A stretch of 64,000 nucleotides of DNA from Branchiostoma floridae (GCF_000003815.2 NC_049983.1:8099056-8163055), one strand, 5' to 3'. Counted from the first letter of the stretch, positions 22,773 through 34,417 are shown. Numbers and translations are program-made. The notes: generated by a model from the letters alone, not told the origin.

Positions 22773-22789
22773 GAATGAAGACCTTTATT

Positions 22790-23002
22790 GTAACGCTGGT
22801 TCGCCTTTATTCGCGGGGTAACCTATATCCGTTGTACCTAAAACAGGATATTCAGTTATATCACGGACGGTGGTTTAAAATGTTTTTTTTTCAATATAAT
22901 GCAGTTTGAGACCACCGTCAGTCGACTTGATATCCCAAAATATCCTGGTGTTAAATACGACGGATAAAGGTTACCCCGCGAATAAAGGTGAACTAGCGTT
23001 AC
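22790..23002. mobile_element. palindromic MITE family M3, copy 1
   Basis: Arms 'gtaacgctggttcgcctttattcgcggggtaacc' and its complement at the right end; inner arms 'acggtggtttaaa' and 'gaccaccgtc'. Total 213 bp, no coding capacity. Other copies: 31858-32273 and 41494-41696. A TA target is suggested by copy 2, but duplications are not clear in all copies. Confidence 0.82.
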
Positions 23003-23029
23003 ATACATACCCATTGGGTTCAGTACAGG

Positions 23030-23335
23030 TCACAACAATGATACAATGAATCTACACTACCCAAGATTCGTATTCTACTGCGTGCATTTGGCTTCTTCTC
23101 GTTTCTTAGTGATATTGAAAATGTAAGAACAGATATGCTTTATCAGTAAAGGTTTGTCTAGCTTCATAAGGAATATAAATGTGTCTATATTACTTAGTTG
23201 TATGAAGTGGGGGAACATGGGTTCTATTAGTCTGTAGAGTTCAGCTCTTTCTTTCTTGTACAAACTGCATTCTACTACAAAATGATGTTTGTCTTCTAAC
23301 TCATCTAGATTGCAGTATCTACATATGCGTTATAT
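23030..23335 (-). pseudogene. non-LTR retrotransposon C-terminal tail fragment
   Basis: Read on the - strand from about 23335, the frame gives ICRYCNLDELEDKHHFVVEC, the C-x2-C...H...C tail typical of CR1/L2-like retrotransposon proteins, followed by about 60 residues ending at 23075. No reverse-transcriptase core remains. It lies directly downstream of the TLC gene, between MITE M3 and the terminal exon. Confidence 0.72.
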
Positions 23336-23503
23336 AATGAAAGAGTTGGGTGGGGTTGGAGGGGGATGGGGTACATTTTTCTCACACTAGCCTTAGTTCT
23401 GGATTGCCCTGAGTATGTCATCCATATAATAGATTCTGCACGGCATCACTCCATTCGCAAATATACATGGAAAGGATGAAAGACGTGTTTGCTTGAACTT
23501 GAA
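23336..23503. other. 3' flank of the TLC-domain gene
   Basis: No clear AATAAA on the - strand close to the stop codon; the poly(A) site cannot be placed. Confidence 0.4.
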
Positions 23504-23636
23504 CTAGTTCACTTTTGTCTTCCTGTTAATAAGATACCGTTTAAAACTCATGAACCCAAGGGACCACCAGTATATATTCAGCAAATGGCCACACGGCAGA
23601 CAGACGAACAGCACAATGCACAACCCGTATCCACAC
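23504..23636 (-). CDS. TLC gene terminal coding exon
   Basis: Acceptor TTTTGACAG; ends in TAG. Encodes the last membrane segment with GHLLNIYWW and a basic tail (FKRYLINRKTKVN) that could sit in the cytosol. Confidence 0.9.
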
Positions 23637-26600
23637 CTGTCAAAAGGGGGAAAAGACAAAATGACATCTGAATGAAACATGTATAAACACACGTTCTATG
23701 ATATTATCGCAAATGCTAGAAAGACTATTACTCAATATATAATATCTAAGTTGCTTGAACTATGCTACTATAAATCTATTATTAGCTGACAAAATCCATG
23801 ATTCATAAATAAAAGAATATAGCTGATCGTTTGAAATCAACCGTTTCACACTAGCTTCGATCTCTTTGTAGCACTGTAACACTTTATGATACGGTGGTTT
23901 GTTCTACTATTTTTGGCGACGCCTCAGGGGCTAGCCTAATAGTATTTTAATGTTAGTACGTACCTTTTTATCTCGTCCATCTGTGGCAGAATAGACGACG
24001 CAAAGTTATACCAATAGAAAGGGAGGACGAGAACCCGGATGTACAGATACAAGGTGAATGACACTACCCACAATGCCAGGTACCCCGGTGCATCACGGGA
24101 AACACCCAGCGTCTGTAGTGTGAGCCTGAAATGAGGGAGAGGTCACGGGAGTGAGATTGGATGTCTACGTGAATAGTTTTTTCAAGATTCATCGTTAGTC
24201 TGCAATGAATTTTCTGCCTAAAATGATCTGGAGTTTATGAAATGTTTTCAATATTTATATAGGCTCAAATACAATCTAACGAAATTTCTGTATCCTTCAC
24301 GTTTAGTAGCAGCCCAACAAAGTCATTTTCATACTAGAGTTTAGTGAACACATACCTTCTTCAAATAAAATCGGATTACTCTGAAGAATGCTTTTGGCAG
24401 ACATTAATGTGCTGATCATTCTATTTCTATTATATCCGAAGGGCAAGTAGAAGCCTCCGATGTTCGTTCAGTAACCTGAATCGACAAAAAACTAACAAAA
24501 AAACAACTCACAAAAACCAAAGAAGTTCATTCAAAACACACTGGGTAACCTATCAACCTATCGTCACCCATTTTTCTTCAAAATGGAATGATCCGGATAG
24601 AATTATTAATATTGTCATCCGAATGCTGGGTTCAATACTGCGTGAGTAGGGGATGTTTTTTTCTTGTTGGACTGGTCCAGAAAAACCCCGGACCTGAAAA
24701 AAATCATTTGACCGCATGTTGGCCCGATTCGAAAATGATCAGACCCCAGAAAAGAACAAGAGTAAGTAGACGAGAGTTGATAGTCATTTTACCATGCTTC
24801 TACAGTCAAACTTGGTCTAAAACAGCTAGAGGCGACTATTATAGTATTAGTGTTATTTACATGACACGGATAAGATTTAAAACGTCAATGGACGTCGGAT
24901 ATTTCACCAAACAGAATCCTTTGTAGCGAAATTTGTTTTGAGAATCACCCATCCAAGTTTTCACAGATAATAAGGTCTGGACCTGGACCTGATCCTCTGG
25001 ACTTGGATCGTACCTGTGCCTGGATTTTCTGTACCGGTACCCACCCATATGGGTGAGCCTAAGGAGCCCGCTGGGGTAGGCTTACATATACCAATTTCAA
25101 TAGAACAAGGCTGCCGTTCAGATTTAAGCAGGCGTTAGGTACAGGCATGGAAATGGGACTTACCGAAATAAGGATACTGGCTGTGTCAGCTCCATCCTCT
25201 GATGAAACACCACCACATACGGGTCAAAACCGTACACCTAGAAGAAACAATTGTGACAAATCACACAAACCATGGATAAGTAAGTCCTTTTACACGACCA
25301 ACACGTTTTTTTTCCCGATATTTTGGCAACCATCTGTCATCTTTGTTTTTGTAAGGACAATACTAACCGGTTCTACTTCACACTGCAGTATAGGTGTCGC
25401 TGCTGCAATATGAAGAATGTGGTCCCAAACGTGACTGAGTTCATACCCCCTCTCATCACTATTCATGTCATGACGGGATTAATTGTAAAAGCAAAACCTG
25501 GCTGCAGCGCTAAGTAGACCATTTAGTGTTGCCCTAAGGAAGGTGACAGACGGTCACCGAAACGTCGATCGGTGACAAGATGCTCATAGGAATTTGTATC
25601 TATCGATTTACCAACCTGACGAAACTATTCTCGGTCTATGTATACCTGACAATATAGTGGCATTGGTGTAGTGTGACCGATGCAGTGTAGTGTAGTAAGG
25701 TGTAGTGTAGCGAAGTGGAACTTACAACTGACATCAGCTCTCCGAAAGCCGAAATGGCGTGATGCAAGAGGTCCGTAAAATCCCAGGCTGGAATACTATA
25801 GCTGATAACCAAGTCTGTAAGAACAGGGGGAAATCGTCATCATTGTACTTTGAGAAGTCAACTTAATGTCCTAACTGTAAATAGTACATTATGAATACAT
25901 TTACTACGCAATATGTCCTGTTAGATTCGTCTAATGACACCGAATCTTCCACTGGTGGTCAGTATTAATAGTTTCTTCCCCTATATACAGAGACCGACTA
26001 CAAACCTAATGTGCATTGTTTGCACTGAAATCCAACGATGAAAAACCTATAACGTTAGATCTGTTAAAAAAATAAACAGAGCATGCACGTGGCAATGAAA
26101 ATATGAATTAAGTATAGGAACAGACATAGAAATAGGAACGCTAACTTGCAACCATGACAATTTTGTGTCCGGTGGCCTGACGAAATTACAAAACACAATG
26201 CAAAGTTAATGCCCGCTTTTGTTCATAGTATAGTTGTTTATATTGAGTGTTTGGTTGAAGACACGTTTTAAACACAGGATTATTACAACAGCGTTGACCA
26301 TTGTAATGACTATTCCGCCTCTGCCTACTTGGTACAAAACAGCACCATGACAAAGAAACCTGGGAACAAAGCTTTACATCCTAACTTTCCCACTGCAGGT
26401 TAGGTGGGCGTTTCGTGTGTTTTGTGGCATTGCATTACTGGTTGCGATACAAACTGGAAATGAGATTTCGAGTCACCCAGTGCAGTAGTTTTCCTTCGTA
26501 CTTGAAACGTACTCTCCAAGCAGAGGTTGAGTCGCGTAGATGTAGTAGTAGTCGGAAAAATTACACCGGTGCTTATCTTACCCCTTTCGTGTGTTTTGTG

Positions 26601-28882
26601 GCATTGCATTACTGGTTGCGATACAAACTGGAAATGAGATTTCGAGTCACCCAGTGCAGTAGTTTTCCTTCGTACTTGAAACGTAAATTGCGGTTTGGGG
26701 CATCTACTGTTGTGGACATACTGTGGTCGTGATTGTTGAGTGGAACATAGCTCTTATACAGTTGATAGTAAGTGTTGTACGTTTGAGTCTCATAGCGGCA
26801 TGTTTTAAAACGGCCGTCAAGAATTTTGTTCGAAACTTTGAAATAAAAAGAAAATAACTCAAGAAATGGATAACGGATCCTCATGACTTTTTATGAATAA
26901 AATGAATTAATGTATGAAAACAAGATAAGTGATGATATGACATATTGATATACTAAATTTTAGTTCTGCAGTGCTTTCCATGATAGGAATATTACAAAAT
27001 GAGGTATTTGTAACTGAAAAAGGGAGAAACGTCGATATAGGTTATGCATATGAATACCTTCATGTCATTTGCAAAATCAATGAGAAAATACTACAACTTC
27101 ATACTGTACTGGCAGATGGTGCAAATTTCATACTTGCGGCATTTAGAAGTTAAGTGAAGGTGAACATCGTTCAACATAAATAATGCAAATTAGAACCTTA
27201 TTTGAGTAATTGATGAAAAAATGCTAGAATAGCCTTGGTAACTAGCAAGACTTCATTACACTGGATACTTCACGTGGAGAAGATGGATGGTCAACTGATA
27301 TTATTTTTGCAAATGAGGGACTTTTTTGCATGGTACATTAGAATCATTTTTGTATAGTTTTGTCTTAAAGCTTAACATCATTTGGCGAAAGTATGAGGTT
27401 TTGGAACTCTAGCTCGTTATGCCTGATATGATGCACAGAAAACCGAGAAGAGTGGGGGAAACTGGTTGCAAGACCTTCTGTGATGCCCTAACTGACATAT
27501 AATTAAACTAAAGGATAGATGAGATGATACTGTAATGTTTTGATGAATATCAAATGATAGATATTATTTTACCTGCCAAAAGATACCCCAGGTTGAAGGC
27601 AGACGTATGCCGCACTACAGGTATGTCCTTACTGCAAACAAATATAATTCAACACAGGGATTAATGTTTTGAGTCACAAAAAAACATATTCTTCTTCCAA
27701 ATCATTCTGTTCACAATCATTCAAGCTGTGAACCGCCATATTAGGATAAGCTGTTGCGTTGGGCAGTTTGACCTTTAACCTTTGAATTAAGTTGAGATGT
27801 TTATTAGTGCCTTAAACAAAGATTTCTGTTCAATCAAACAACCGTACAGGAATCAATGAAGACCGTAAATGACTGATATATAAGTTTTTATTATAACGTT
27901 ACCTGATCATATCCAGAGACAGGTTCCCAAAGAAACTGACGTAACAGGCGAGCATGGCGACTATTGCCGAGGATACACCGAGCGCCGCACTGAAAATTCA
28001 ACGCCATCATTGTTGCAATCTTTTAGCAATATTTCACATATGATTCAACAGAACAACAGAAAATTAAAAACAGATAAAGAAGATTATACCCAAATTTTAA
28101 AAGCGTAGGTAACTATCACGGTACATACATAGCTAGCTATAAAAACGGACAATGTAAACTAAAATTTAGAGAAGTAAATCAAAATATATAGCCATAGTTT
28201 AACAAATAGAAAGAAAGATAGGTATATTAGATGTAAGATAGATAGAAAAGCAGTCATCCTCAAATGTCATCCTCAAATGTCAGCAATGCGGCTTCGCACG
28301 GTTGTGTTTTGGCCAAGCACACCGGGCCACACCTACTCTTCTCTATAAATATGATTTTTACGCATTATGCTAACGACTAAATGTATATAAGGAAATAAAG
28401 ATATACGGGGGTCTGCATGCTCTTTTCCGTAAGGCGTAGGCAGCCTATTTTTATTTCCTGTAGGGAAAGCCAATTTTCCGTAATTGCCTTCCACGATTTA
28501 GCGTAATACGCAGAGGGGTTCTTCTGAAGCGTAAATCTTTGTCGGGACCCCCCATGCAGACCCTCATATAAGTAGAACTACATACATAAGCAAAACACAT
28601 ATGTTACATGCATATATACATGACACATGCATAGATATAGTTACATATATATACTAGAGAGATAGATTAACTAAACAGGTAGATAGTTACCACTGACACT
28701 TACTTATATCGAACTTTAGTCTTCTTGTTCGTGCCCAAAGCGCGGTACCCCGGTGACACCCATGAGAACAGTCGTCCGGAACAGAAGAACACAACAGCAA
28801 ACACTCCGGCTCCACTGGCAAAGGCCAGGAGATGGGTCCAGTATAACGGAGGAGTTGTCAACATGCGGCAAGCAGCACTCAT
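23504..28882 (-). CDS. TLC-domain transmembrane protein, TLCD4/TMEM56-like (7 coding exons)
   Basis: Seven exons join in phase to 783 coding bases (260 residues plus stop): 28882-28704, 27989-27903, 27631-27573, 25814-25726, 25237-25164, 24125-23964 and 23636-23504. Every junction has GT and AG, and split codons restore Asn60, Ser89, Asp109, Arg163 and Arg217. Family features: an N-terminal membrane segment (about 17-35), VSPGYRAL just after it, GYLLAD (residues 104-109), the double histidine in DLLHHAIS (His126-His127), RMELTQPVSLFR (152-163), and late segments including LNIYWW. Human TLCD4 has a similar length and order. TLC-domain proteins are multi-pass membrane proteins linked to lipid composition or transport; the exact role of this member is unknown. 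TLCD5 is the main alternative subfamily. Introns contain repeat R2 and MITEs M2 and M4. The start is the first ATG after the acceptor at 28911; an in-frame GTG four codons earlier is disregarded. Confidence 0.92.
23964..24125 (-). CDS. TLC gene coding exon 6
   Basis: Acceptor ATTTCAG and donor GTACGT. Encodes a 53-residue block with LTLQTLGVSRDAP and a long hydrophobic segment (ALWVVSFTLYLYIRVLVLPF). Confidence 0.9.
24630..25050 (+). repeat. interspersed repeat R2, copy in TLC intron
   Basis: Same family as 11045-11455, opposite direction. It lies wholly within the intron between coding exons 5 and 6. The frame at 24588-24926 is part of the repeat. Confidence 0.72.
25164..25237 (-). CDS. TLC gene coding exon 5
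   Basis: Acceptor CTTCTAG and donor GTAAGT. Encodes VYGFDP through HQRMELTQPVSLF; the E-L-x-x-P...R pattern is characteristic of TLCD4/TLCD5-type proteins. Confidence 0.9.
25726..25814 (-). CDS. TLC gene coding exon 4 (double-histidine motif)
   Basis: Acceptor TTCTTACAG and donor GTAAGT. Encodes 29 residues including WDFTDLLHHAIS, the most conserved part of TLC domains. Confidence 0.92.
26411..26685. repeat. 101-bp perfect direct duplication around a half MITE
   Basis: 26411-26511 and 26585-26685 are identical for 101 bases. Between them is a 73-base piece whose left end (from 26510) matches MITE M2 (TACTCTCCAAGCAGAGG...) but which lacks the right arm. Lies in the intron between exons 4 and 3 of the TLC gene. 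Confidence 0.93.
26686..27572. other. TLC intron sequence with old repeat
   Basis: Phrases near 27000-27200 and 27370-27420 resemble the 'atgcaaatta' family seen at 56790-57380 and 48880-49330. No coding feature. Confidence 0.4.
27573..27631 (-). CDS. TLC gene coding exon 3
   Basis: Acceptor TTTGCAG and donor GTAAAA. Encodes KDIPVVRHTSAFNLGYLLA, with the family's GYLLxD box completed across the next junction. Confidence 0.9.
27903..27989 (-). CDS. TLC gene coding exon 2
   Basis: Acceptor TTTTCAG and donor GTAACG. Encodes most of the second membrane segment (AALGVSSAIVAMLACYVSFF). Confidence 0.9.
28402..28569. mobile_element. short inverted-repeat element M4 in TLC intron 1
   Basis: Ends 'tatacgggggtctgcatg' and 'catgcagaccctcatata' are near-perfect complements, about 168 bp in total, and the interior is non-coding. 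No target duplication identified. Confidence 0.65.
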
Positions 28883-28910
28883 TGTCAGGGCCACGTTAAT
28901 TAACGTAAAA
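28704..28910 (-). CDS. TLC gene exon with start codon
   Basis: Acceptor CTCCTAG precedes 28910 and donor GTAAGT follows 28704. Encodes residues 1-59: first membrane segment and VSPGYRALG. A 5' non-coding exon must lie upstream because the start codon follows an acceptor. Confidence 0.88.
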
Positions 28911-31617
28911 CTAGGAGAAGGGTTTGGATCAATCTTGGAACGGCTATGGTTTACCTAGAGTGGCTAGTGCGGTTCTCGACTCTGTAACAAAATGAGTGGG
29001 AATGTTCCCACACATGTCGGTATTGGGGATTACTGCATCTGTTTTAACTGGATGTTTTTAGCTGTTTTAAGTTGATGTACTCCCACGAAGATTAGCTTTC
29101 CAGCAATCCATACTACTCAAACACGGATCCGTGGGTATGTTGGAGTGACATAGTGATACTCCGTACGGAGTGAAATACGAATGTATTGTTATACGGTACA
29201 CTGTATTCTTAATGTTCTGATTCTCCTGTCACAATCTTCAAGGGAAAAGATCTCCGTCGTTCCTGACCTGACATTTGGCACAAGGACAGAGTGGGCCAAT
29301 ACCCCCAGTCGTTTTTTTCTGTTTTTATAGGTGCCTTTAAAATGAATTTACTGAATTATTTTGGCCATTTTCACACCAAAACCGTATATTTTGGCCTCTC
29401 GTGCCCTGGTATTTATTAACGTTAAATGACTTGAAATTTGGTATAGATGTACATTAGATATTTGGTAAAAGGATCCAAGTAAAGGTTTTGGCATGGATTA
29501 TGATTATGATATTCTGGGATTCGTTTAGGCGATCTTTACAGCCTCGCTCGGCGTTCGAGCGGACGTTCACCCACGAAAGGCCGTACGTGGGGTTGCATAA
29601 CGTGTTGCATCTGTAGAAAAAATACAACATAATTTAACTTCGTGAAATAAATGTTTTCTGTCTTAAAGAACAGCAGTGCCTTTTTTGTTTATATGTGAAT
29701 CACTAGCAGGTTGTGCGCGCGTTGTAATCAAGAAATAAAAGTGGGATTACAGTAGTTTCAGGTAAGGGGGGGGGGGGGCGCAGAAGAGTGATGAAATTGT
29801 AGCGATGACAAAATTTTAGCGGTCGAACGGTTCAATAGTTATAGTACCTCAGTCTTCCTGTACCCGACATGATCATGAACGCTCGCAAAAACATCGTTCC
29901 TCTGCTCGACCAAAAATTAGATCGTTTTTCCTTGAAGCGTCTTGAGTTCAAAGTATTTTGGACGATTTTTAGACACAAAGTGTACATCATGAACTGTCCA
30001 TTTCAGAATTATAAATGATATTTTTTTTTCAAGTTCAATTTTGGAACAGTCCATTTTTGCAGAAGGAAGAGGGTGGACTGAAATATGCTGAATTTGCTCC
30101 TAAGCAAATACCGGCCTTTCTAGTCTATCTAGTTTTGCTTTCTTTAATTAGAGTTTTACTCTTTAACTCAGTGACTAAACACTACTTTTCATAGAGGCCC
30201 TATAAACACAATGCCATACGAACAATACGTACATGACAAAACGTAGCTGAGTAATCAAATCATAAAATCGCAATCCATAAATTATAAAGTCGTTATCCAT
30301 GCTATGTCGTAAAGTTGGGAGGTCAAAGGTCATGATCAAACTGTGTACATTGTTTACAATGCATGTATGGACGGACGGAGCAGTTTTTACATCTAGTGGG
30401 AGTGAAGTCAAGCTAGCTACACATCGAACTGTTATAAGCAAAATGTTCTTTTGTCATTTTTTAGTTTGACTTTCGGCAATCGCTGAGCTTGATCAGACTG
30501 TGTTGGGTTGAATACATATGTGTATATATTTTACATTTCTACGGCAGGATATCTACTACAGGTTATGCAATTATAAACAAACCATTTTTGAAATGATATC
30601 CTGTTCGTGTATCCTGACGACAAAATTGGTCGCTCATTTCGACAACTCTAATTTGATTTCCCCATGATAGGGAAAAAGTAATTTCCGTGATTTGTATGTG
30701 CGCTTTTCGGAGACAAGCCATGCAGATAAAACAATGCCTCTTTTGTTTGTAGGACTAGACACTCATACTTCTTGAGTGCGAAATTGATGTTTTGCCATAT
30801 TCTTATTAAATATGGTTTAAACATGTTGTGCTACGGTCACAATTCGAAAAGGGACGCCGCACTTTTGATCATGACCCCATGCCCAACCTGCCCCCTTGGG
30901 ACAGCCTCCGCTGTTGGGCTATTTTGTGGCATGGCTGGGCCCCGGGATGTTTCTAAACTCACAGTTAAAAGGAACCCAGTGACTGACAAATAAACGCTTT
31001 ATGCTAATCGTGAAAATACTGAGAGGTAAACTCTATCTTACACACATACGCACGCACGGACGCACATACACACACAAGCATACGCACTCGCGCACACACA
31101 AACACACATACACTTGCACAAACAAACACACACACACACACACACAGCTGCAAGTACATGCGCACGTAAGTGCTCACATACATAAAACATACGCACACAC
31201 ACATGCACACACACACACATGCACACACACACATAGAAGGAAACACGCATAGAAACTCAACAAAACAGAACTCCTGAACTGCTTGATCCGATCTTGTATT
31301 TTCTTCATCATATCATGAAACACAATACTGAAAACACCATAAAGCATTACATAATGTACCGCCACTGTCTTCAACACAGCTCATAGTTGTGATAAAACGT
31401 ATGCTTTATTCCTGTACTTCGTCTTAAGAGAGAAAATACAATCATTTGACCATCTTTAACCTATATATCTAACAACATGAATGTCCAAACATGCAACAAT
31501 GGCATGTTTGGTAGTCTAGAAAGCTGTAGTCCTTTTTTCTCTCCGATAGTTTCCTTCTTTTAAAATTGGACTCATTGAGTCGGTGTTTTCTTGCTTTCTG
31601 CTACGTCATCATGACTC
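28911..31617. other. presumed 5' intron of the TLC gene
   Basis: Sequence between the start-codon exon and the promoter candidate. No coding feature; a poly-G run lies near 29765 and a short AC-rich tract at 31040-31247 is listed separately. Confidence 0.4.
31040..31247. repeat. AC-rich microsatellite region
   Basis: Imperfect (CA)n and (ACAC)n blocks over about 200 bases. The open frames here on both strands are products of the dinucleotide repeat. Confidence 0.9.
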
Positions 31618-31637
31618 GGTAGCCTCGTCGAATGACC

Positions 31638-31704
31638 GCGCATGCGCAGGTAGCCAGCTCCTGAAGGGTGTCATGACGTCACGAATGTGCCGTGGGCTGA
31701 TTGG
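31638..31704 (-). promoter_or_regulatory. candidate TATA-less promoter (NRF-1, CRE and CCAAT-type sites)
   Basis: GCGCATGCGC at 31638-31647 is a perfect NRF-1 palindrome, TGACGTCA at 31674-31681 is a perfect CRE, and ATTGG at 31700-31704 is a CCAAT box read on the - strand. Three such sites within 70 bases, in a GC-richer island, suggest a housekeeping promoter. The nearest gene on the - strand is the TLC gene, starting 2.7 kb away, which needs an upstream non-coding exon. The link is inference. Confidence 0.5.
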
Positions 31705-31857
31705 TCGAGCTGGCAGCTACGAAGAGAAAAAAAATAACATGAGAATGAAGCTACGTCATACTTATTCGTACGTCATACGTACATTCGTAACATTGTACTC
31801 ACTCACTCCTGGTTGGCAATACGTATTGATGTTCAGAATACTTCTTAAAGTGTATCA

Positions 31858-32273
31858 CTAGTTCGCCTTTATCCGCGGGTTAACCTATGTCCGTTGTTTT
31901 AAAACCACTGATGGACGGTGGTGCTAAATTGCAATATTTAGACAAATAAAGTCTGTGATATCATAGTGTTTTACATGTCATGGAAATAATATGTAGTTAA
32001 TGTAACTGCGTTTTAGACAATTTTCACCGAGTAATGTTTAATATGCTATTTGTCTCGTTTTCATGTTCCTGTGTGTAAATGTACACAATGTAAATAAGCT
32101 TAATGATTCGGCCTTCAGCCCGCGACTTTGTTGTTAAGAAATAAGCCACTCTAGAACTATTCCTAAAAACTTGTGGAAAACACAGTACTTCAATTTGATA
32201 TCTCCAAATTCCCTGTTTTTTTTTAAACATTGGATAGAGAGTCTCCGCGAATAAAGGTGAACTAGCTTTACAC
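31858..32273. mobile_element. MITE family M3, copy 2
   Basis: Starts 'ctagttcgcctttatccgcggg' and ends 'gcgaataaaggtgaactagc'. At 416 bp it is longer than the other copies because of extra internal sequence. A TA may flank the ends. Confidence 0.72.
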
Positions 32274-33980
32274 ATCTAAAACGCTGAAAAGTATGTAATA
32301 ATAGTGACAGAGTTTTCAAAGAACTCTTCCTCCATTTTTGAAGTTGTTTACAGATTGATAGCTTGGTGTAAGCTATTATTTGCAAAGTGAATGTATCACT
32401 CGATATCTTTGCAATTAATCTTGAAAGATAAAGTGTTTCTCACTAATTCGTGTCATGCGTATTACTGCTGTCTTATTGCTGATACCCGTATTATAAAGGG
32501 CCTTACATTTATATCCTGCCTAGGTCAATAAAAGCTCATTATTTCTGTAAAAAAGGTAACAGAAAGACAAAAGATGATGTAAACTGGATTCATATCCATT
32601 GTAATGGACAATATGAAATCAATATTAGTTCTGCGGCTTTATGTCAATTTTTCTATTTGCACTGGCATACACAATCCCAAAATCAATTCTTACCTCGCAA
32701 TAGCATTCTCAAATTTCAGGATCAATGGCGAGAAGTTTTGGAATATCAAACACGGCTAAAATTAGTTATTAAAAACTTATAGATAAGAGTAGGGGTAACG
32801 CTATGGTCACACACTTGCACCGGTGCCCGTTCGGGATGTAGTCCCGGCCGGGCTCCATAGTCACAAATTTTTCCATGTGGACTACGGGGCACTCTTGGTG
32901 CACTCCCCAGTTTATTTGGGGTCTCAATTCGAGGCAGCGCACCCTCGAGTCTAGCGACTGTGCCTTCCAGAAAATAGCCGTGACCGGAAATGAAGGATAT
33001 TCCTTTAGCTTTAAGAACAACTGAGTTTCAGTTTCTTCAACCTTTCTAGTTTTCGTAATTTTTGGGGGAGAAAATTTTTGACCTAAGAAATTATGCACAA
33101 AATTGGGAATTTTCACGTGGAATTAAAATTAAACTCATCCCCTATATCTTAGTCACGAAAATGATTGTTATTGTCGGAATGAGAATGCTCTTCGGTGTAA
33201 TCAATGTATAATGAAGAAAATTCTAACACTGAGATTTTCGCAATAGCCCGACGCACGAGGCATGGCAACACGGCCTTCAGGACGCATGAACGGGGAATCT
33301 GGGTCAACGCATTTGCGAACTATAGCTACGAGCAAAGACTGCATGAATGTTTCACGTCAATTGAGGATAACAAAAAAAACTCTTCCTATTGCTTTTTGAG
33401 CGAGACGAAAATATGGTATGCTATATATTTCTCCTATACGGTCACGATGTAGTGGATTCTCGAGCTCGTCAAGCACCGGTGCACCGAATCCCGTTACGGA
33501 GGACGTAAATGCTGAATTCCAGAAGGAATTCCAGTCTGAATTCCAGTCAGTGTGTTAGGTGTGCTTTGTATCCTCCTACGCAGATCCTCGCCCAAGGCTT
33601 ATACAATATACCTTGGAGAGATTCTGCTTAACCGGGCTGAGATTTCCGCTTTTTTGAGCGTCGCCTCTCTACCCATTTGTCAGCCAACGAAATAATCGCA
33701 TAACTGTCAAATAGCAGTTACTTAAGCAACTGGATATGGTTTTGTAAACGGTTAGTCGTTTGAGACAACATTCACTACCTTTCGCCAGCAACACTCAGCA
33801 AGATCTGTTGGTCAGCGGATTTTAACCAAAAGCTATGAAGGCAAGATTTTGACAGCCCAATAGGGAACAAAAATAGGACAAAAAAAGTCAAGGTTTATGC
33901 TAATTAGTCAACTATCTCCACTAGTTTGAGTACTGGAGTTAAATTCGTTGAAGAGATTCATTAGTCACGTATGTTTGCAT
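32274..33980. other. no recognisable gene
   Basis: Nothing conserved seen, apart from a solo repeat end at 33711-33790 related to 3403-3876. A 3' exon of the RYamide-like gene is expected between here and 34843 but was not found. Confidence 0.4.
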
Positions 33981-34186
33981 TTAAAAGAGTTTTTCATCAA
34001 TCAGAGACTGTTATTAAAGGTAAGCAAACGTACCTCCAAATTTTCGATGGCTATCCAGTCCTTCTTGCTCACTCTCGCGAGAACTAGGTCACTCCGTGAG
34101 CAAGATGGACTGGATAGCCATCGAGAATTTGGAGGTACATTTGCTTACCTTAGATAACAGTCACTGATTGATGAAAAACTCTTTTA
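33946..34186. mobile_element. large palindromic element with 14-bp flanking repeats
   Basis: 33981-34187 is an inverted repeat with arms of about 80 bases (left 'ttaaaagagtttttcatcaatcag'..., right its complement) and a short spacer around 'ctcgcgagaactagg'. The 14-mer ACTGGAGTTAAATT occurs at 33932-33945 and 34187-34200, bracketing the element as a direct repeat. Confidence 0.75.
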
Positions 34187-34198
34187 ACTGGAGTTAAA

Positions 34199-34417
34199 TT
34201 ATGTTCTCTCGCGGGGTGGAAGGACTTGGTCCAAAGTGCCGGAAAGTTCGAGACGTATGCCTCCTTTCTTGTGAAGGATAGAATTGCACATTCTCTCAAA
34301 TACTGCCTCGAGCTCTCTAATTTTCCGTTCGAACCAGCGGGGTACGCGGTCTATCATATCTGTGGAGTTGAGTTTGAAAGAGTTTCCCTGATTGTGTCCT
34401 TGAGTTTTTCCTGCCAT
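34199..34417 (-). pseudogene. possible retroelement C-terminal relic
   Basis: Includes WFERKIRELEAVFERMCNSI then KKGGIRLELSGTLD, which loosely resembles the segment after the GIY-YIG nuclease of Penelope-like elements (pattern ..EA...N...GG.R..LS..W). No nuclease or reverse transcriptase is seen nearby. Low confidence. Confidence 0.25.

Noticed and set aside
24588-24926. 112-residue frame containing FLVGLVQKNPGPEKN
   Set aside because: Lies inside interspersed repeat R2, whose other copy (11045-11455) has a broken equivalent; no known family recognised.
31001-31250. Cys/Val-rich and His/Thr-rich frames
   Set aside because: Translations of an AC-rich microsatellite on either strand.
32769-33116. 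115-residue frame on the - strand, considered as the missing 3' exon of the RYamide-like gene
   Set aside because: No good acceptor in phase 0 and no precursor-like composition.
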